Positions 27,310 to 36,031 of a DNA stretch of 64,000 bases are shown here, one piece after another. The DNA is from JBGAKG01 sp044224495 (GTDB lineage: Bacteria > Myxococcota_A > Polyangia > Polyangiales > Polyangiaceae): contig JBGAKG010000005.1 in the NCBI GenBank assembly GCA_044224495.1, forward strand, positions 1 through 64,000, in the 5' to 3' direction. The translations under genes and the position numbers were made by a program. A model generated the notes under the pieces. It did not search any database. It was not told where the DNA came from and saw only the letters and a program-made list of their open reading frames with translations. The first letter of the stretch is position 1; every line of letters begins with the position of its first letter.

Positions 27310-28091
27310 CCCGACTGCGCGCGCTCCTGCTTTCGACGGTTCTGGCGGGCGCTGCCTCGGCGATCGCGATCGCCTGCGGCGGCAACCAGCCGCCGCCCGT
27401 CACGGCGAAGTCGGCCCCCGGCGGCACGAAGGATCAAGCGGCCTGGCCGCTCGACGACAAGTCGATGTGCAACTGGCACAACCACCCCGAGCTCGAGGTC
27501 AGCGAGACCGCCGGGCCGGGCGCGCTCAAGCCCAACATCCGCCGCGTCTACAAGACGTTGGGGGAGGGTGAGAACCGCCGCAAGACGCTCATCTGCCGCG
27601 AGGTGGACACCAACCTCGATGGGATCAAGGACGTCGTCCGCATCTTCAACGCCAAGGGCGAGGCCCAGCGCGAAGAAGCCGACACCGACTACGACGGTCG
27701 GCTCGACCACTGGCTCCTCTTCGCCGACGGGCGCGTGGTGGAGGAAGACACCGACACGAACGGTGATGGTCGTCCCGACGAGTGGAAGGTCTACGTCAAC
27801 GGCCAGCTCTCGCGCATCAAGCGCGACCGCAACGGGGACGGCAAGCCGGACGTCTGGGAGATCTACGTGAAGGGGCGCCTCGAGCGCATGGGCGTGGACG
27901 ACGGCAACGACGGCCACGTCGACCGCTGGGATCGCGACGAGCTCCTCCGCCAGCAGCAAGAGGCCGAAGAAGCCAAAACGATGGCCAAGATGGACGGCGG
28001 AGCCCCGACGGGCCCGTCGACGACCCCGGCCGACGCGGGAATCTCCGACGCCGCGACGGACGGGAAGGTCAAGCGAGTGGAGAACCGCTGA
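27306..28091 (+). CDS. Lipoprotein with DxNxDG calcium-binding-like loops, copy 2
   Basis: A 261-residue lipoprotein (signal ending AIAIAC) related to the upstream gene. Four loops (DTNLDGIKD, DTDYDGRLD, DTNGDGRPD, DRNGDGKPD) and one degenerate copy (DDGNDGHVD) alternate with WxxYxxGxL hairpins such as EWKVYVNGQLSRIK and VWEIYVKGRLERMG. This regular 21-23-residue period suggests a repeat solenoid or propeller stabilised by calcium. It overlaps copy 1 by ATGA. The stop is followed within 20 bp by the dispersed repeat copy B. Function unknown. Confidence 0.72.
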   Translation: MTRLRALLLSTVLAGAASAIAIACGGNQPPPVTAKSAPGGTKDQAAWPLDDKSMCNWHNHPELEVSETAGPGALKPNIRRVYKTLGEGENRRKTLICREVDTNLDGIKDVVRIFNAKGEAQREEADTDYDGRLDHWLLFADGRVVEEDTDTNGDGRPDEWKVYVNGQLSRIKRDRNGDGKPDVWEIYVKGRLERMGVDDGNDGHVDRWDRDELLRQQQEAEEAKTMAKMDGGAPTGPSTTPADAGISDAATDGKVKRVENR

Positions 28092-28096
28092 ATCGC

Positions 28097-28158
28097 CACG
28101 GGAACTCTCCCGTTCCGCGTTCCCGTTCCCGTTCTCTACTCCGGATTCGTCTTTTTCT
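28097..28158. repeat. Dispersed intergenic repeat, copy B
   Basis: Lies between the convergent ends of the lipoprotein pair and the cupin gene. It has GGGAAC on the left, GTTCCC units, then CTCCGGATTCGTC and a T-rich end. Bases 28110-28154 match 159-203 exactly over 45 bp. Confidence 0.75.
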
Positions 28159-28161
28159 TCG

Positions 28162-28515
28162 CTACGGCGCGTTCGTTCCCTCACGCCCGTAGCTGTCTTC
28201 CAGCCGCACGACGTCGTCCAGCTCCGGCGTCGACGCCTCCAGCACGTCCACGTCCGTCACCGCGACCATCCGGTGGATCGTGTTCGGCTTGCAGTGGAAC
28301 GAGTCCCCGGCGTTGAGGCGCAAGGTCCGGAGCTCGGCGCCCTGGCCAATCTCGAGGTCCATCTGGCCGGACTGCACGTAGAACGTCTCGTCCTTCTTCT
28401 CGTGGTACTGGCGGGAAAGCTTGTGCGAGGCCTTGATGTGGAGGATCTTGCCGACGTAACGCTCGGTCTCGGCCCACACGATTTCCCAACCCCACGGTTT
28501 GTCCACGCGGCGCAT
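28162..28515 (-). CDS. Cupin-fold protein (mannose-6-phosphate isomerase type II-like)
   Basis: A 117-residue single-domain cupin. RRVDKPWGWEIVWAET at the N-terminus is typical of the C-terminal isomerase domain of sugar-phosphate enzymes. The metal site is visible as QYHEKKDE and later HRMVAV, with the G-x-G turn GDSFHCKPNTIH. At this length it lacks the guanylyltransferase part of bifunctional enzymes, so it may act alone as a sugar isomerase or as a sugar-binding cupin. ATG at 28515 is read from the same CATG that starts the divergent rluB-like gene. Confidence 0.78.
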   Translation of the reverse strand: MRRVDKPWGWEIVWAETERYVGKILHIKASHKLSRQYHEKKDETFYVQSGQMDLEIGQGAELRTLRLNAGDSFHCKPNTIHRMVAVTDVDVLEASTPELDDVVRLEDSYGREGTNAP

Positions 28516-29626
28516 GAAGCAGAACGATAGCAAGGAGGCTCCCCAAAAGGGAGAGCGCCTCCAGAAGATCCTCGCCCGGGGCGGCATCGCCTCGCGCCGC
28601 CACGCAGAGTCGCTCATCTCGGCGGGGCGCGTGCGCGTCAACGGCCGCGTCGTGTCGGAGCTCGGCACGCGCGCCGATCCGCGGAAGGACAAGGTCGAGG
28701 TCGACGGCAAGCGCGTCGTCGCCGAGAGCTTCGTCTACGTGCTGCTCCACAAGCCGCGCGGCGTCGTCTCCACGATGAGCGATCCCGAGGGTCGGCCCAC
28801 CGTGCGCACCTACCTCGAGGGCGTCGGCGCCCGCATCGTCCCGGTCGGGCGGCTCGACTTCGCGACCAGCGGCGCGCTCCTCATGACGAACGACGGAGAC
28901 TTCGCGTTCGCGCTCCTGCACCCGAAGAAGGACGTGCCGAAGAAGTACGTCGTGAAGGTCGCCGGGCGCATGGAAGAGCGGGACATCGAGCGCTGGCAGC
29001 GCGGCGTTCGCCTCGACGACGGCCCCACGAAGCCGGCCGAGGTCGTGCTCGTCCGCTACGAGCAAGGGGACCGTGCCTCGCAAGAGAAGACGTGGATCGA
29101 GGTCGTGCTCCGCGAAGGGCGCAACCAGCAGATCCGGCGCATGGGCGAGGCGACGGGCTTCCCGGTCATGCGCCTCTCGCGCACGCACTTCGCCGGTGTC
29201 GGTACGGAGGGCCTGCGCCCTGGAGCGTGGCGCTTCCTCACGAAGGACGAGCTCCGCGAGATGAAGCGCGTCTTCGGCGTTCCGAAGCACGTCCCGTCCG
29301 ACGCGCCGAAGGCCGTCGTGTCGTCGATCCGCGCGCCGCGCGGCGGGCGTGTCGACCCGCACGGGCGCGCGAGCGGGCGCGACGAGCCCGGCCCGCGCTA
29401 CGGCATGGGTTCTCCCGGCCGGCGCAGCTTCGACGTCGACGAGGACTACGGCGGCACCTCGGGCCGCGGCTCGAGCGGTCAGCGCGATCGTCCGGTCGAA
29501 GATCGCGGTCCGCCGGGGCGCGGCGGTCGCTCGCGCACCACCGGCTCGGGCGGCGGCATCGGCGCGGGCCACGGCAGCTTCCGGATGGAGCGCGGCCGGC
29601 GCGGTCGCAACGACAAGAAGCGCTGA
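28514..29626 (+). CDS. rluB: 23S rRNA pseudouridine synthase, RluB-like
   Basis: Isomerises a uridine in rRNA to pseudouridine. It has an S4 RNA-binding domain (about 14-60, ERLQKILARGGIASRRHAE), then the RsuA/RluB/E/F catalytic domain with Asp115 in GRLDFATSG, and YVVKV and REGRNQQIRRM. A C-terminal tail of about 110 residues (Gly/Arg/Ser-rich, no clear fold) is appended, as in many myxobacterial and other RluB proteins; it probably binds RNA. The frame also opens at TTG 28499, but ATG 28514 fits better. RluB versus RluE/F cannot be settled, so the symbol is provisional. Confidence 0.85.
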   Translation: MKQNDSKEAPQKGERLQKILARGGIASRRHAESLISAGRVRVNGRVVSELGTRADPRKDKVEVDGKRVVAESFVYVLLHKPRGVVSTMSDPEGRPTVRTYLEGVGARIVPVGRLDFATSGALLMTNDGDFAFALLHPKKDVPKKYVVKVAGRMEERDIERWQRGVRLDDGPTKPAEVVLVRYEQGDRASQEKTWIEVVLREGRNQQIRRMGEATGFPVMRLSRTHFAGVGTEGLRPGAWRFLTKDELREMKRVFGVPKHVPSDAPKAVVSSIRAPRGGRVDPHGRASGRDEPGPRYGMGSPGRRSFDVDEDYGGTSGRGSSGQRDRPVEDRGPPGRGGRSRTTGSGGGIGAGHGSFRMERGRRGRNDKKR

Positions 29627-29643
29627 GGCGCTCGGCGCGCGAC

Positions 29644-30039
29644 TCAGGCCCGCGAGAACTCGCGGTCCACGAGCTCTCGCAGCTCGTCGATGACGCTCTC
29701 CGGAGCTCCACCGGCGGTCACCGTGGCGAGGAGCGCACGCGCGCGCGCCACGGTCGCGAATCGGCCCGCAGAGGCGCTGGGGTCGCTTCGCTCCGCAGCG
29801 AGGAGCCGGCACTCGAACGCCCGACACGAGGCCGGACGCTCGGCGTGGATCGCACACGGCCGGCGCGCGCCGCTCCCGAGGGCGCCGCACGGCTGGACGA
29901 GCATGCGGTCGTGGAGCAGCACGAGCCCGTGGCGCCGTGCGACCGCGACCTCGGCGTCCCGGAGTGGGACGAGCCCGAAGAGCGAGCCGTCGCAGCAGAG
30001 CCCGCACGCGAGGCAGAGCTCGGTCCCGGGCTCGGTCAC
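29644..30039 (-). CDS. YkgJ-type cysteine-cluster protein
   Basis: A 131-residue protein with CLACGLCCDGSLF at the N-terminus, and further cysteines in QPCGAL, RPCAIH and SCRAFEC, matching the CxxCxxCC zinc/iron-chelating family (YkgJ). GTG at 30039 overlaps the stop of the hydrolase gene by 4 bp (GTGA), which settles the start. It is the last gene of a four-gene chain of overlaps. Biochemical role is unknown in the family; metal binding is likely. Confidence 0.78.
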   Translation of the reverse strand: MTEPGTELCLACGLCCDGSLFGLVPLRDAEVAVARRHGLVLLHDRMLVQPCGALGSGARRPCAIHAERPASCRAFECRLLAAERSDPSASAGRFATVARARALLATVTAGGAPESVIDELRELVDREFSRA

Positions 30040-33035
30040 GGCAAGTAGCTCGTCGCGTCGTGCTCGGTCTTCGCGGCGGGCCGGACCACGCCCGCGTAGG
30101 GGTCGTCGACCTTCTCGGGGAGCGACCAGTCGTTCTTGAAGAAGCCACCCGCGAGCACCATCCCGGCGCTGAGCAGCATCTGCCCGCGCGCGGGGGCGAT
30201 GCGCTCGTCCCACACGACGAAGTCGGGCACCAGGTCGGGGAGCGAGAGGGCGCGCCACGTCCCGAGCGCGCTCGTGCCTTCGACGACCGCAAGGTACCGA
30301 TCGGGCCGCTTCGGGTTCGGCCGCACGAACGCCGTGCCGAGCTGGTTGCCGGTGTACCGGGTGCCGCCCATCACGAGCGCGTCGCCGTCCAGCTTGACCG
30401 GCAGCTCGTCCTCGAACGCGCGGACGACCTTGTTCGAGCGCGCGTTCCCGACGAGGAAGAGGGAGCGCGCGTTCGCCAGTGCGTCGCCGCGCGCCTCGAA
30501 CTCGAGGTCGCTGACGACCTCGTACTTCACGTGGACGCCGTAGCGCACGGCCGCGAAGGCGCGGGCGACCTCTTCGTTCGCGCGCGCCTGGCTCGGGTCC
30601 GAGGCGCCCCAGACGAAGAGGATGTTGCCGTGGAACACGTCCCGGAAGGGACCGGTGACGAGCCCGCGCTTCCAGGGCCCCGCGTGGACGGCCGGGCCGG
30701 GCTTCCACGCGCCGCCCTCCTTGTGGAGCTCGAGCTTGGTGTCCGCGTCGAACGCGAGCGCGGTGCCGTCGGCGACCACGGTCACGGCGCCGGCGTCGAC
30801 GAGCTTGGGATCACGATCGAAGCGAAGCTCGTCGATGCCGCTCGTGGTGGCGCTGAGCGTGTGCTTGTCCTTCACCCGGGCCTCGATCTGACCCCAGCCG
30901 TCGGGCGTGGCGAGGCCGACGACGTGGACCCACGCATCGTCGCCGTCGCGCAGCCGGATCGTGCGGAACTTCACCCGCGTGGGGTGGGGGTCCCGCGCGT
31001 GCTCGAGGAGCCACTTGGCGCCTTTGAGGTCCTCGTACGTGGTCTGCCAGACGTTGTGTCCCAAATTGGGATGCTCGTGCCGGACCGAATACTTGAGTGC
31101 GTCGTACTTGTCGATGAGGACTTGGCTGTTCTCGACCGGCAGATCCTGCGTCCCGTGCACGATGTAGAGGGGGAGCGCCGCGCCGTTCAGCGCCCACTCG
31201 ACGTTCGAGCGCTCCTCGGCGATCGTGCGCTCCCACGGCCGGATCAAGCGACCGAGGAAGTCCCGCCGGACGAAGTAGCTGTGGTAGCCGCACAAGGGCT
31301 CCGCGGCGGCGAAGCGATCGGGGTGGCGGAGCGGGATCGCGGCCGCGCCGATGCCGCCCATCGACGGCCCGGTGATGGTCACCTTGGTCTCGTCGATCGC
31401 GTAGCGGGCGACGATGCGGTCGAGGACGCGCATCACGTCGTCCTCCCCCATGTCGCGGTACATCGCGTTGCCGTGCGCGTCGGGCGACACGACGAACGCA
31501 TCGAGCGCGCTCGGCGGATCGATCGGGTGGCGGTCCTCCCACTCGTTCTCGCGGTTCGGGTCGTCGCCGCCGAAGAGGTAGCGGATCATCGCGAGCGGCT
31601 TCCCGTTCAGCCCGTGGAGGGTGACGATGAGCGGCCACTTCTTCGCCGAGCCCGGCTTGTACCCCGGCGGGACGTAGAGCCCGTACTCGCTCAGATCGTC
31701 GTCGACCGGCGAGCGGTAGGCCATGCGGAGCACGCCGGTCGCCCCGACGTAGGGATCCACGCCGGACGCCACCTTCGCGAGCGCGGCGTCGAGCGCCTTC
31801 GCCTCGGCCACGAGCGCGTCGCCGTCCACGTCCCCGCGCGCGACGAACCCGGCGAGGCGACGGGCCGCGAGCTGCATCGTCTCGAGCGAGTCCGGCTTGA
31901 GGAACGCGGGCGGCGCCGCCGCGAGCTTGGGGAGCGCCACGTCGGCCTTCGCCCAGACCTCGCGCACGAGCTTCTTCGGGAAGAAACGGGAGGTCACCTC
32001 GCGCCCGGCGACCTTCACGACGATGCTGGACGCGCGATCCTCGAGGAGCGGCAGATCGGCGCCGCCGAGGCGGGGGAGGGTCACCTGGAGCTCGCCGCTC
32101 GGCGGGACCTCTCCGGCATCCACGTCGAAGACGGGCGCGGGCTTCGGATCGGTCGGCTTCCCGTTCGCGGGCGCGTCGAGGCGCGCGGTGACGCGAAGGG
32201 GGATCCCGAGCGGGACGCCCTCGGGGTAGCGAACGGTGACCTTCGGCGCGTAGCCGTCGGCGGCGAGCGCGCGATCGACGGAGACCCACGACATCTTCGC
32301 GGCGAGCAGGGCGGACTCGCTCGGTCCCGTCCCGGGGAGGGCCAGCCAGGCGCCCTCGGGCGGGGCGAGCTCCGAATCCACGACCCGGGCGCGGAAGCTC
32401 CACGCGCCCTCGCGCTGGTGAAGCTTCAGGAGAATCGTGTGGTCGCCTGCGCCGAGGTCGAGCGGGACCAGATCGTCGTCGTCGCGCTGCGGACGCGCTT
32501 CGTCGCGCGAGAAGACGGGCTTCTTGTCGACGAAGACCCGGACGCCGTCGTCGGTGCCGAGGAGAAGCAGGAGCTTGGCCGGGCGTGCGAGGTGGAGCGT
32601 ACCGGCGGCGTAGGCGATGACGTCCGCCGTGCGCGCGGTCAGCGCTGCCTTCACGTCGATCGCACCGTCGCCGCTCTGGGCGAGGGTCCACCTCGGCGGG
32701 TCCTTCATGCCGGTCTGCTTCGGGCCTTCGCCGCCGAGCGTCGGCGCGAGCGCGGCCTCGTCCACGTCGGGGGGAGGGACGAGGAGCGGATCGGGCGCCT
32801 TCTGCTTGATGCCGTTGCTCGCCGACTTGTACGCGCCGAGGAGGAGCCACGCGCCGAGGTGCCCGTCGGCCGACGGCCCCACGCGCGCGACCGGCGGCGG
32901 CTGCGGTGCGGCCTCCTCCGCGTGCGCGGGCGTGAAGCCACGCGTCGCGAGCGCGACGAGCGGACCGAGCGCGAGCGCGAGCCGCACGCCGGCGCGCGCG
33001 CGGCGCGAGGCTCGCGCAGCCGAAGGCGTGGTCAT
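30036..33035 (-). CDS. Secreted alpha/beta hydrolase (prolyl-oligopeptidase/esterase-like)
   Basis: A 999-residue exported protein: Arg-rich signal peptide ending near AHAEE, then a PA14-like jelly-roll segment (about 55-225, LLLLGTDDGVRVFVDKKPV), a linker, and an alpha/beta-hydrolase domain (about 440-690). The triad is predicted as Ser558 (GPSMGG), Asp631 (GTQD) and His660 (LGHN), with HGLNG as the oxyanion segment. A further 300-residue C-terminal beta-rich part follows. This suggests a peptidase or polysaccharide/polyester esterase acting outside the cell; substrate is not evident. It overlaps both neighbours by 4 bp. Confidence 0.8.
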   Translation of the reverse strand: MTTPSAARASRRARAGVRLALALGPLVALATRGFTPAHAEEAAPQPPPVARVGPSADGHLGAWLLLGAYKSASNGIKQKAPDPLLVPPPDVDEAALAPTLGGEGPKQTGMKDPPRWTLAQSGDGAIDVKAALTARTADVIAYAAGTLHLARPAKLLLLLGTDDGVRVFVDKKPVFSRDEARPQRDDDDLVPLDLGAGDHTILLKLHQREGAWSFRARVVDSELAPPEGAWLALPGTGPSESALLAAKMSWVSVDRALAADGYAPKVTVRYPEGVPLGIPLRVTARLDAPANGKPTDPKPAPVFDVDAGEVPPSGELQVTLPRLGGADLPLLEDRASSIVVKVAGREVTSRFFPKKLVREVWAKADVALPKLAAAPPAFLKPDSLETMQLAARRLAGFVARGDVDGDALVAEAKALDAALAKVASGVDPYVGATGVLRMAYRSPVDDDLSEYGLYVPPGYKPGSAKKWPLIVTLHGLNGKPLAMIRYLFGGDDPNRENEWEDRHPIDPPSALDAFVVSPDAHGNAMYRDMGEDDVMRVLDRIVARYAIDETKVTITGPSMGGIGAAAIPLRHPDRFAAAEPLCGYHSYFVRRDFLGRLIRPWERTIAEERSNVEWALNGAALPLYIVHGTQDLPVENSQVLIDKYDALKYSVRHEHPNLGHNVWQTTYEDLKGAKWLLEHARDPHPTRVKFRTIRLRDGDDAWVHVVGLATPDGWGQIEARVKDKHTLSATTSGIDELRFDRDPKLVDAGAVTVVADGTALAFDADTKLELHKEGGAWKPGPAVHAGPWKRGLVTGPFRDVFHGNILFVWGASDPSQARANEEVARAFAAVRYGVHVKYEVVSDLEFEARGDALANARSLFLVGNARSNKVVRAFEDELPVKLDGDALVMGGTRYTGNQLGTAFVRPNPKRPDRYLAVVEGTSALGTWRALSLPDLVPDFVVWDERIAPARGQMLLSAGMVLAGGFFKNDWSLPEKVDDPYAGVVRPAAKTEHDATSYLP

Positions 33036-33505
33036 CCGCCCAGGTTGTGGGCGAGCTTCCGCGGCTCGTCGCGGAAGAGGACCTCGATCTTCTGCTGATC
33101 GAGCACCGTCGTCACGATGCCATCGCCGAACTTGGCGTGCTTGAGGAGGTCACCCACCTTGAACGACTTCTTGGGCTCGTACTTCACGAAGTCCATCGGC
33201 GACTTGCCGTTGACGGCCTTCTCCCAGCTCTGCTCGCGGTCGCGGCGCTCTTGCTCGGCGCGCGTGACCGACGACACCCGCGTGGTCCCGGAGGCGACCC
33301 GGCGCACGACGCCGGTCTCACTCCGCTCGACCTTCTCGCCCGGCGGGCGCTCGCGGAAGTTGTGCTGGGAGCGGCAGGTTTGGCACTCCACGCGCACCGG
33401 CTTCGGACCCATCATCGCGACGATGCGGTGGGTGAGGAAGAGCTTGCACTTGGTGCACCACGAGTCGACTTCACCGCCGACCTTGAGGGGCTTCGACACG
33501 GTCAT
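33032..33505 (-). CDS. Zinc-ribbon protein with Tudor/SH3-like C-terminus
   Basis: A 157-residue protein. Two CxxC pairs (CTKC about residue 17, CQTC about 41) form a zinc ribbon. The middle is charged and probably helical (AEQERRDREQSWEKAV). The last 45 residues (FKVGDLLKHAKFGDGIVTTV, then KIEVLFRDEPRKLAHN) look like a small beta-barrel of the Tudor/CarD-N type found in nucleic-acid-associated proteins. It overlaps the hydrolase gene by ATGA, an odd neighbour for a secreted enzyme. Function unknown; nucleic-acid or RNA-polymerase contact is a guess. Confidence 0.65.
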   Translation of the reverse strand: MTVSKPLKVGGEVDSWCTKCKLFLTHRIVAMMGPKPVRVECQTCRSQHNFRERPPGEKVERSETGVVRRVASGTTRVSSVTRAEQERRDREQSWEKAVNGKSPMDFVKYEPKKSFKVGDLLKHAKFGDGIVTTVLDQQKIEVLFRDEPRKLAHNLGG

Positions 33506-34035
33506 CCTTCCTTGCTGATCTTCTTCTTCTTGCCGTCGCGTTTCGCGAAGACGTCCATCGTGACCTCGGGCTTGACCTTGCCCTCGCGGCCCTCTTCGCC
33601 TTCGTCCGCTTCGTCCTCCGGCGCAGGCCGGAAGCGAATGGTGGTGTTCACCTCGAACTGGAGGCTCGTGAGCATCTTCTGCATCTCGCCGGAGAGGTTC
33701 GTGTGCTCGAGGAAATCGCGCACCTCGCGCGCGACGACGCGGAACACGCCGTTCTTCGTCTCTTCGACCTGGGAGAAGATGTAGTTCGCGGCTTCCTTCG
33801 GGAGCTTCCGATCCGCGACGAAGTGCTTGAGCGTGTCGGGGGCCTCGGTGGCCTTCTCGACGCCCAGTTCGACCGCGCGCTTGAAGAGCTCGGAGATGAC
33901 GCTGTCGAAGCGGCCCCGGCGGCGGCGGTGCTCGCCTTCGCCCTCGTCCGACTCGGGGACGTCGTCGACGGGCGGGTCGTCATCGGGCGGATCGGGGGCG
34001 ACGTCGGACTCGGGCTTGGGATCGTCGCCAGTCAT
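33502..34035 (-). CDS. Hypothetical acidic protein
   Basis: A 177-residue protein with a highly acidic, Pro/Asp-rich N-terminus (1-35), a Arg patch (HRRRRGRFD), a helical core (about 45-135) including FVADRKLPKEAANYIFSQVEETKNG and EVRDFLEHTNLSGEMQKML, and an acidic then basic tail ending in KKKKISKEG. The core resembles conserved short proteins found next to polymer or surface loci in Myxococcota, but I cannot name the family. ATG 34035 starts the four-gene overlapping operon. Confidence 0.6.
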   Translation of the reverse strand: MTGDDPKPESDVAPDPPDDDPPVDDVPESDEGEGEHRRRRGRFDSVISELFKRAVELGVEKATEAPDTLKHFVADRKLPKEAANYIFSQVEETKNGVFRVVAREVRDFLEHTNLSGEMQKMLTSLQFEVNTTIRFRPAPEDEADEGEEGREGKVKPEVTMDVFAKRDGKKKKISKEG

Positions 34036-34111
34036 CGCACCTTGCGTAGCCGGGGACGCGCCTTCGGTCAACGTCGGCCAGGGGTGGAAGGAAGTGCTAG
34101 TGTCACCGCCG

Positions 34112-34963
34112 ATGGAACCGATGAAGGCTGCCGTCGTCCAGCTGAGCTCGCAGGGCGACGTGGAGCAGAACCTCCGCCGTGTGCGCGCGCTGGTCGGTGC
34201 GGCCGCGGGCGAGGGCGCCGAGCTCGTCGTCCTGCCGGAGAACTTCGCGTTCCTCGGCGAGTCGGAGGAGGACAAGCGCCGGGTCGCGGAGCCGGTCGCC
34301 TCGCAGCTCCCTCCGGGAGAGCGTGGACCGATCCTGCAGACGCTGGTCGAGCTGGCCACGAAGCATCGGGTCCACCTCGTCGGCGGCGGCATGCCGGAGC
34401 GGAGCGAGGATCCCGCGCGCCCGTACAACACGTCGGTCCTCGTCGCACCCACGGGCGAGCTCGTGGCGACGTACCGCAAGATCCACCTCTTCGACGTCGA
34501 CCTGCCCGACGGGACGTCGCTGAAGGAGTCCAATGGCTCCTCCGCGGGTGCGGTCCCCTCGATCGCACCGCTCCGCCGCTCCGGTCCGGTGGGCGACGTG
34601 CCGCTCGGCATGACGGTCTGCTACGACCTCCGCTTCCCCGAGCTCTTCCGCAAGCTCGTCGACGGTGGCGCGCGCGTCGTGAGCGTCCCCGCGGCGTTCA
34701 CGCTCACCACCGGGAAGGACCACTGGCACGTGCTCCTCCGCGCGCGCGCGATCGAGGATCAGGTCTTCGTGCTCGCAGCCGCGCAGCACGGCAAGCACCC
34801 GCGCGGCCGCCAGACGTACGGCAAGAGCCTCATCGTCGACCCGTGGGGCGACGTGCTGGCGCAGTGTGGGGAGGGGGAAGGCATCGCCGTCGCGCGGCTC
34901 GACTTCGCCTACCAGGACCGCGTCCGCGCGGCGCTCCCGTGCCTGGCTCACCGCCGGTTGTGA
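34112..34963 (+). CDS. Carbon-nitrogen hydrolase (nitrilase/NIT family)
   Basis: A 283-residue amidase of the nitrilase superfamily. The catalytic triad is Glu43 (LPENF), Lys123 (YRKIHLFDVDLP) and Cys170 (VCYDLRFPELFR). The context around the Cys and the Lys fits the Nit1/Nit2 branch, omega-amidases or deaminated-glutathione amidases involved in metabolite repair. ATG at 34112 or the internal ATG at 34121 may start; the long frame upstream (from 33827) overlaps the previous gene antisense and is rejected. Transcribed divergently from the four-gene chain, with only about 75 bp between. Confidence 0.87.
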   Translation: MEPMKAAVVQLSSQGDVEQNLRRVRALVGAAAGEGAELVVLPENFAFLGESEEDKRRVAEPVASQLPPGERGPILQTLVELATKHRVHLVGGGMPERSEDPARPYNTSVLVAPTGELVATYRKIHLFDVDLPDGTSLKESNGSSAGAVPSIAPLRRSGPVGDVPLGMTVCYDLRFPELFRKLVDGGARVVSVPAAFTLTTGKDHWHVLLRARAIEDQVFVLAAAQHGKHPRGRQTYGKSLIVDPWGDVLAQCGEGEGIAVARLDFAYQDRVRAALPCLAHRRL

Positions 34964-34985
34964 TCCTCACGGATCTTCGTGACCG

Positions 34986-36002
34986 TCAGAGGTGCTTCTT
35001 CGCGATGTCGGCCCAGGCGCCGTTCGGCTCGAGATCCAAGTAGCGCCGCCAGTGGAAGCGCGCCTTCGCGCGCTCGCCGAGGTGCTCGTACGCCATCGCG
35101 AGGTTGAAGTGCGCGTCGGCGAAGCGCGAGTCGCGCTCGATCGCCGCCTCGAACGCCGCGGCGGCGCCCTTCGCGTCGCCGCGCTCGAGCATGACGTAGC
35201 CGAGGTTGTAGTGGGCCTCGGGTTGGCGGTCGTCGAGGGCGAGCGCGCGCGCGTAGTAGGTCTCGGCGCCAGCGGCATCGCCCTTGCGGAAGAGGATGTT
35301 GCCGAGGTTCGTGTACGCAATCGCCAAGCGCGGGTCGAGCTCGATGGCCTTCCGGTACAGGTCTTCGGCGGCCGCGTACGTCGCCGGGTCTTCGTCGAGC
35401 GCGCTCGCTTGCACGTAGAGGTCGTAGGCCGTGCGCGTGCGCGCGGACGGGTTCTCGGGGCGGAGGACGCGCACGACGTCGCGGCGGAGAGTCCCGACGT
35501 CGAAGTCGAGGACCATCTGGCCCGTGATCGGCTCGTAGGCCCCTTCCTGCGCCCGAACGACGACGCGCCGCCCGTCGCTCACGATCCGGAGCTCCTGGAG
35601 CGGACGGGTCACCTTGGGCAGGTTCTGGCGGAGCGCGCCGATGGCGCGGGCGACGTCGCGGAGCTTCACGTCGCGGGCGAGCAGCATCGTGGCGCGGAGC
35701 GCGATGAGATCCTGGAACGTGTATGCCCGCCGGCCAGCCCGCCCGGCGACGCCCGAGGGGGAGACGATGCCGGCGCGGTCGAGCGTCCGGAGACGCGCCT
35801 CGGGCAGACCGAGGAGCTTCGCGACCTCTTTCGCCGAGAAGACATCCGTGACGGGCTCGCGCGTCGAGCTCGGCATCGGCTCGTCGGGCGCGGCGTCGGG
35901 TGGTGGGGGCGGCGGGGTGAGCCGGCCGCCCCCAGGGCCGAACTGCACGTGGATGACGTTGGTCGGGCCGTCTTCGCCCGCGCCGCTTTTCTTCTTCGCC
36001 AT
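34986..36002 (-). CDS. MerR-family regulator fused to TPR domain
   Basis: A 338-residue protein: disordered, Pro-rich N-terminus (1-50), a MerR-type winged helix-turn-helix (about 54-125, FSAKEVAKLLGLPEARLRTLDRAGIVSP), a linking beta region (about 135-185) and four to five TPR units (about 205-325, AIAYTNLGNILFRKGDAAGAE). The HTH would bind DNA; the TPR array replaces the usual coiled-coil plus ligand domain, so it probably responds to a protein partner. No metal- or drug-binding Cys residues are visible. Targets unknown. It lies 29 bp downstream of the next gene on the same strand. Confidence 0.82.
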   Translation of the reverse strand: MAKKKSGAGEDGPTNVIHVQFGPGGGRLTPPPPPPDAAPDEPMPSSTREPVTDVFSAKEVAKLLGLPEARLRTLDRAGIVSPSGVAGRAGRRAYTFQDLIALRATMLLARDVKLRDVARAIGALRQNLPKVTRPLQELRIVSDGRRVVVRAQEGAYEPITGQMVLDFDVGTLRRDVVRVLRPENPSARTRTAYDLYVQASALDEDPATYAAAEDLYRKAIELDPRLAIAYTNLGNILFRKGDAAGAETYYARALALDDRQPEAHYNLGYVMLERGDAKGAAAAFEAAIERDSRFADAHFNLAMAYEHLGERAKARFHWRRYLDLEPNGAWADIAKKHL

Positions 36003-36031
36003 GTCTCGCCGAGAGGTCAGGTCGAGCCGGC

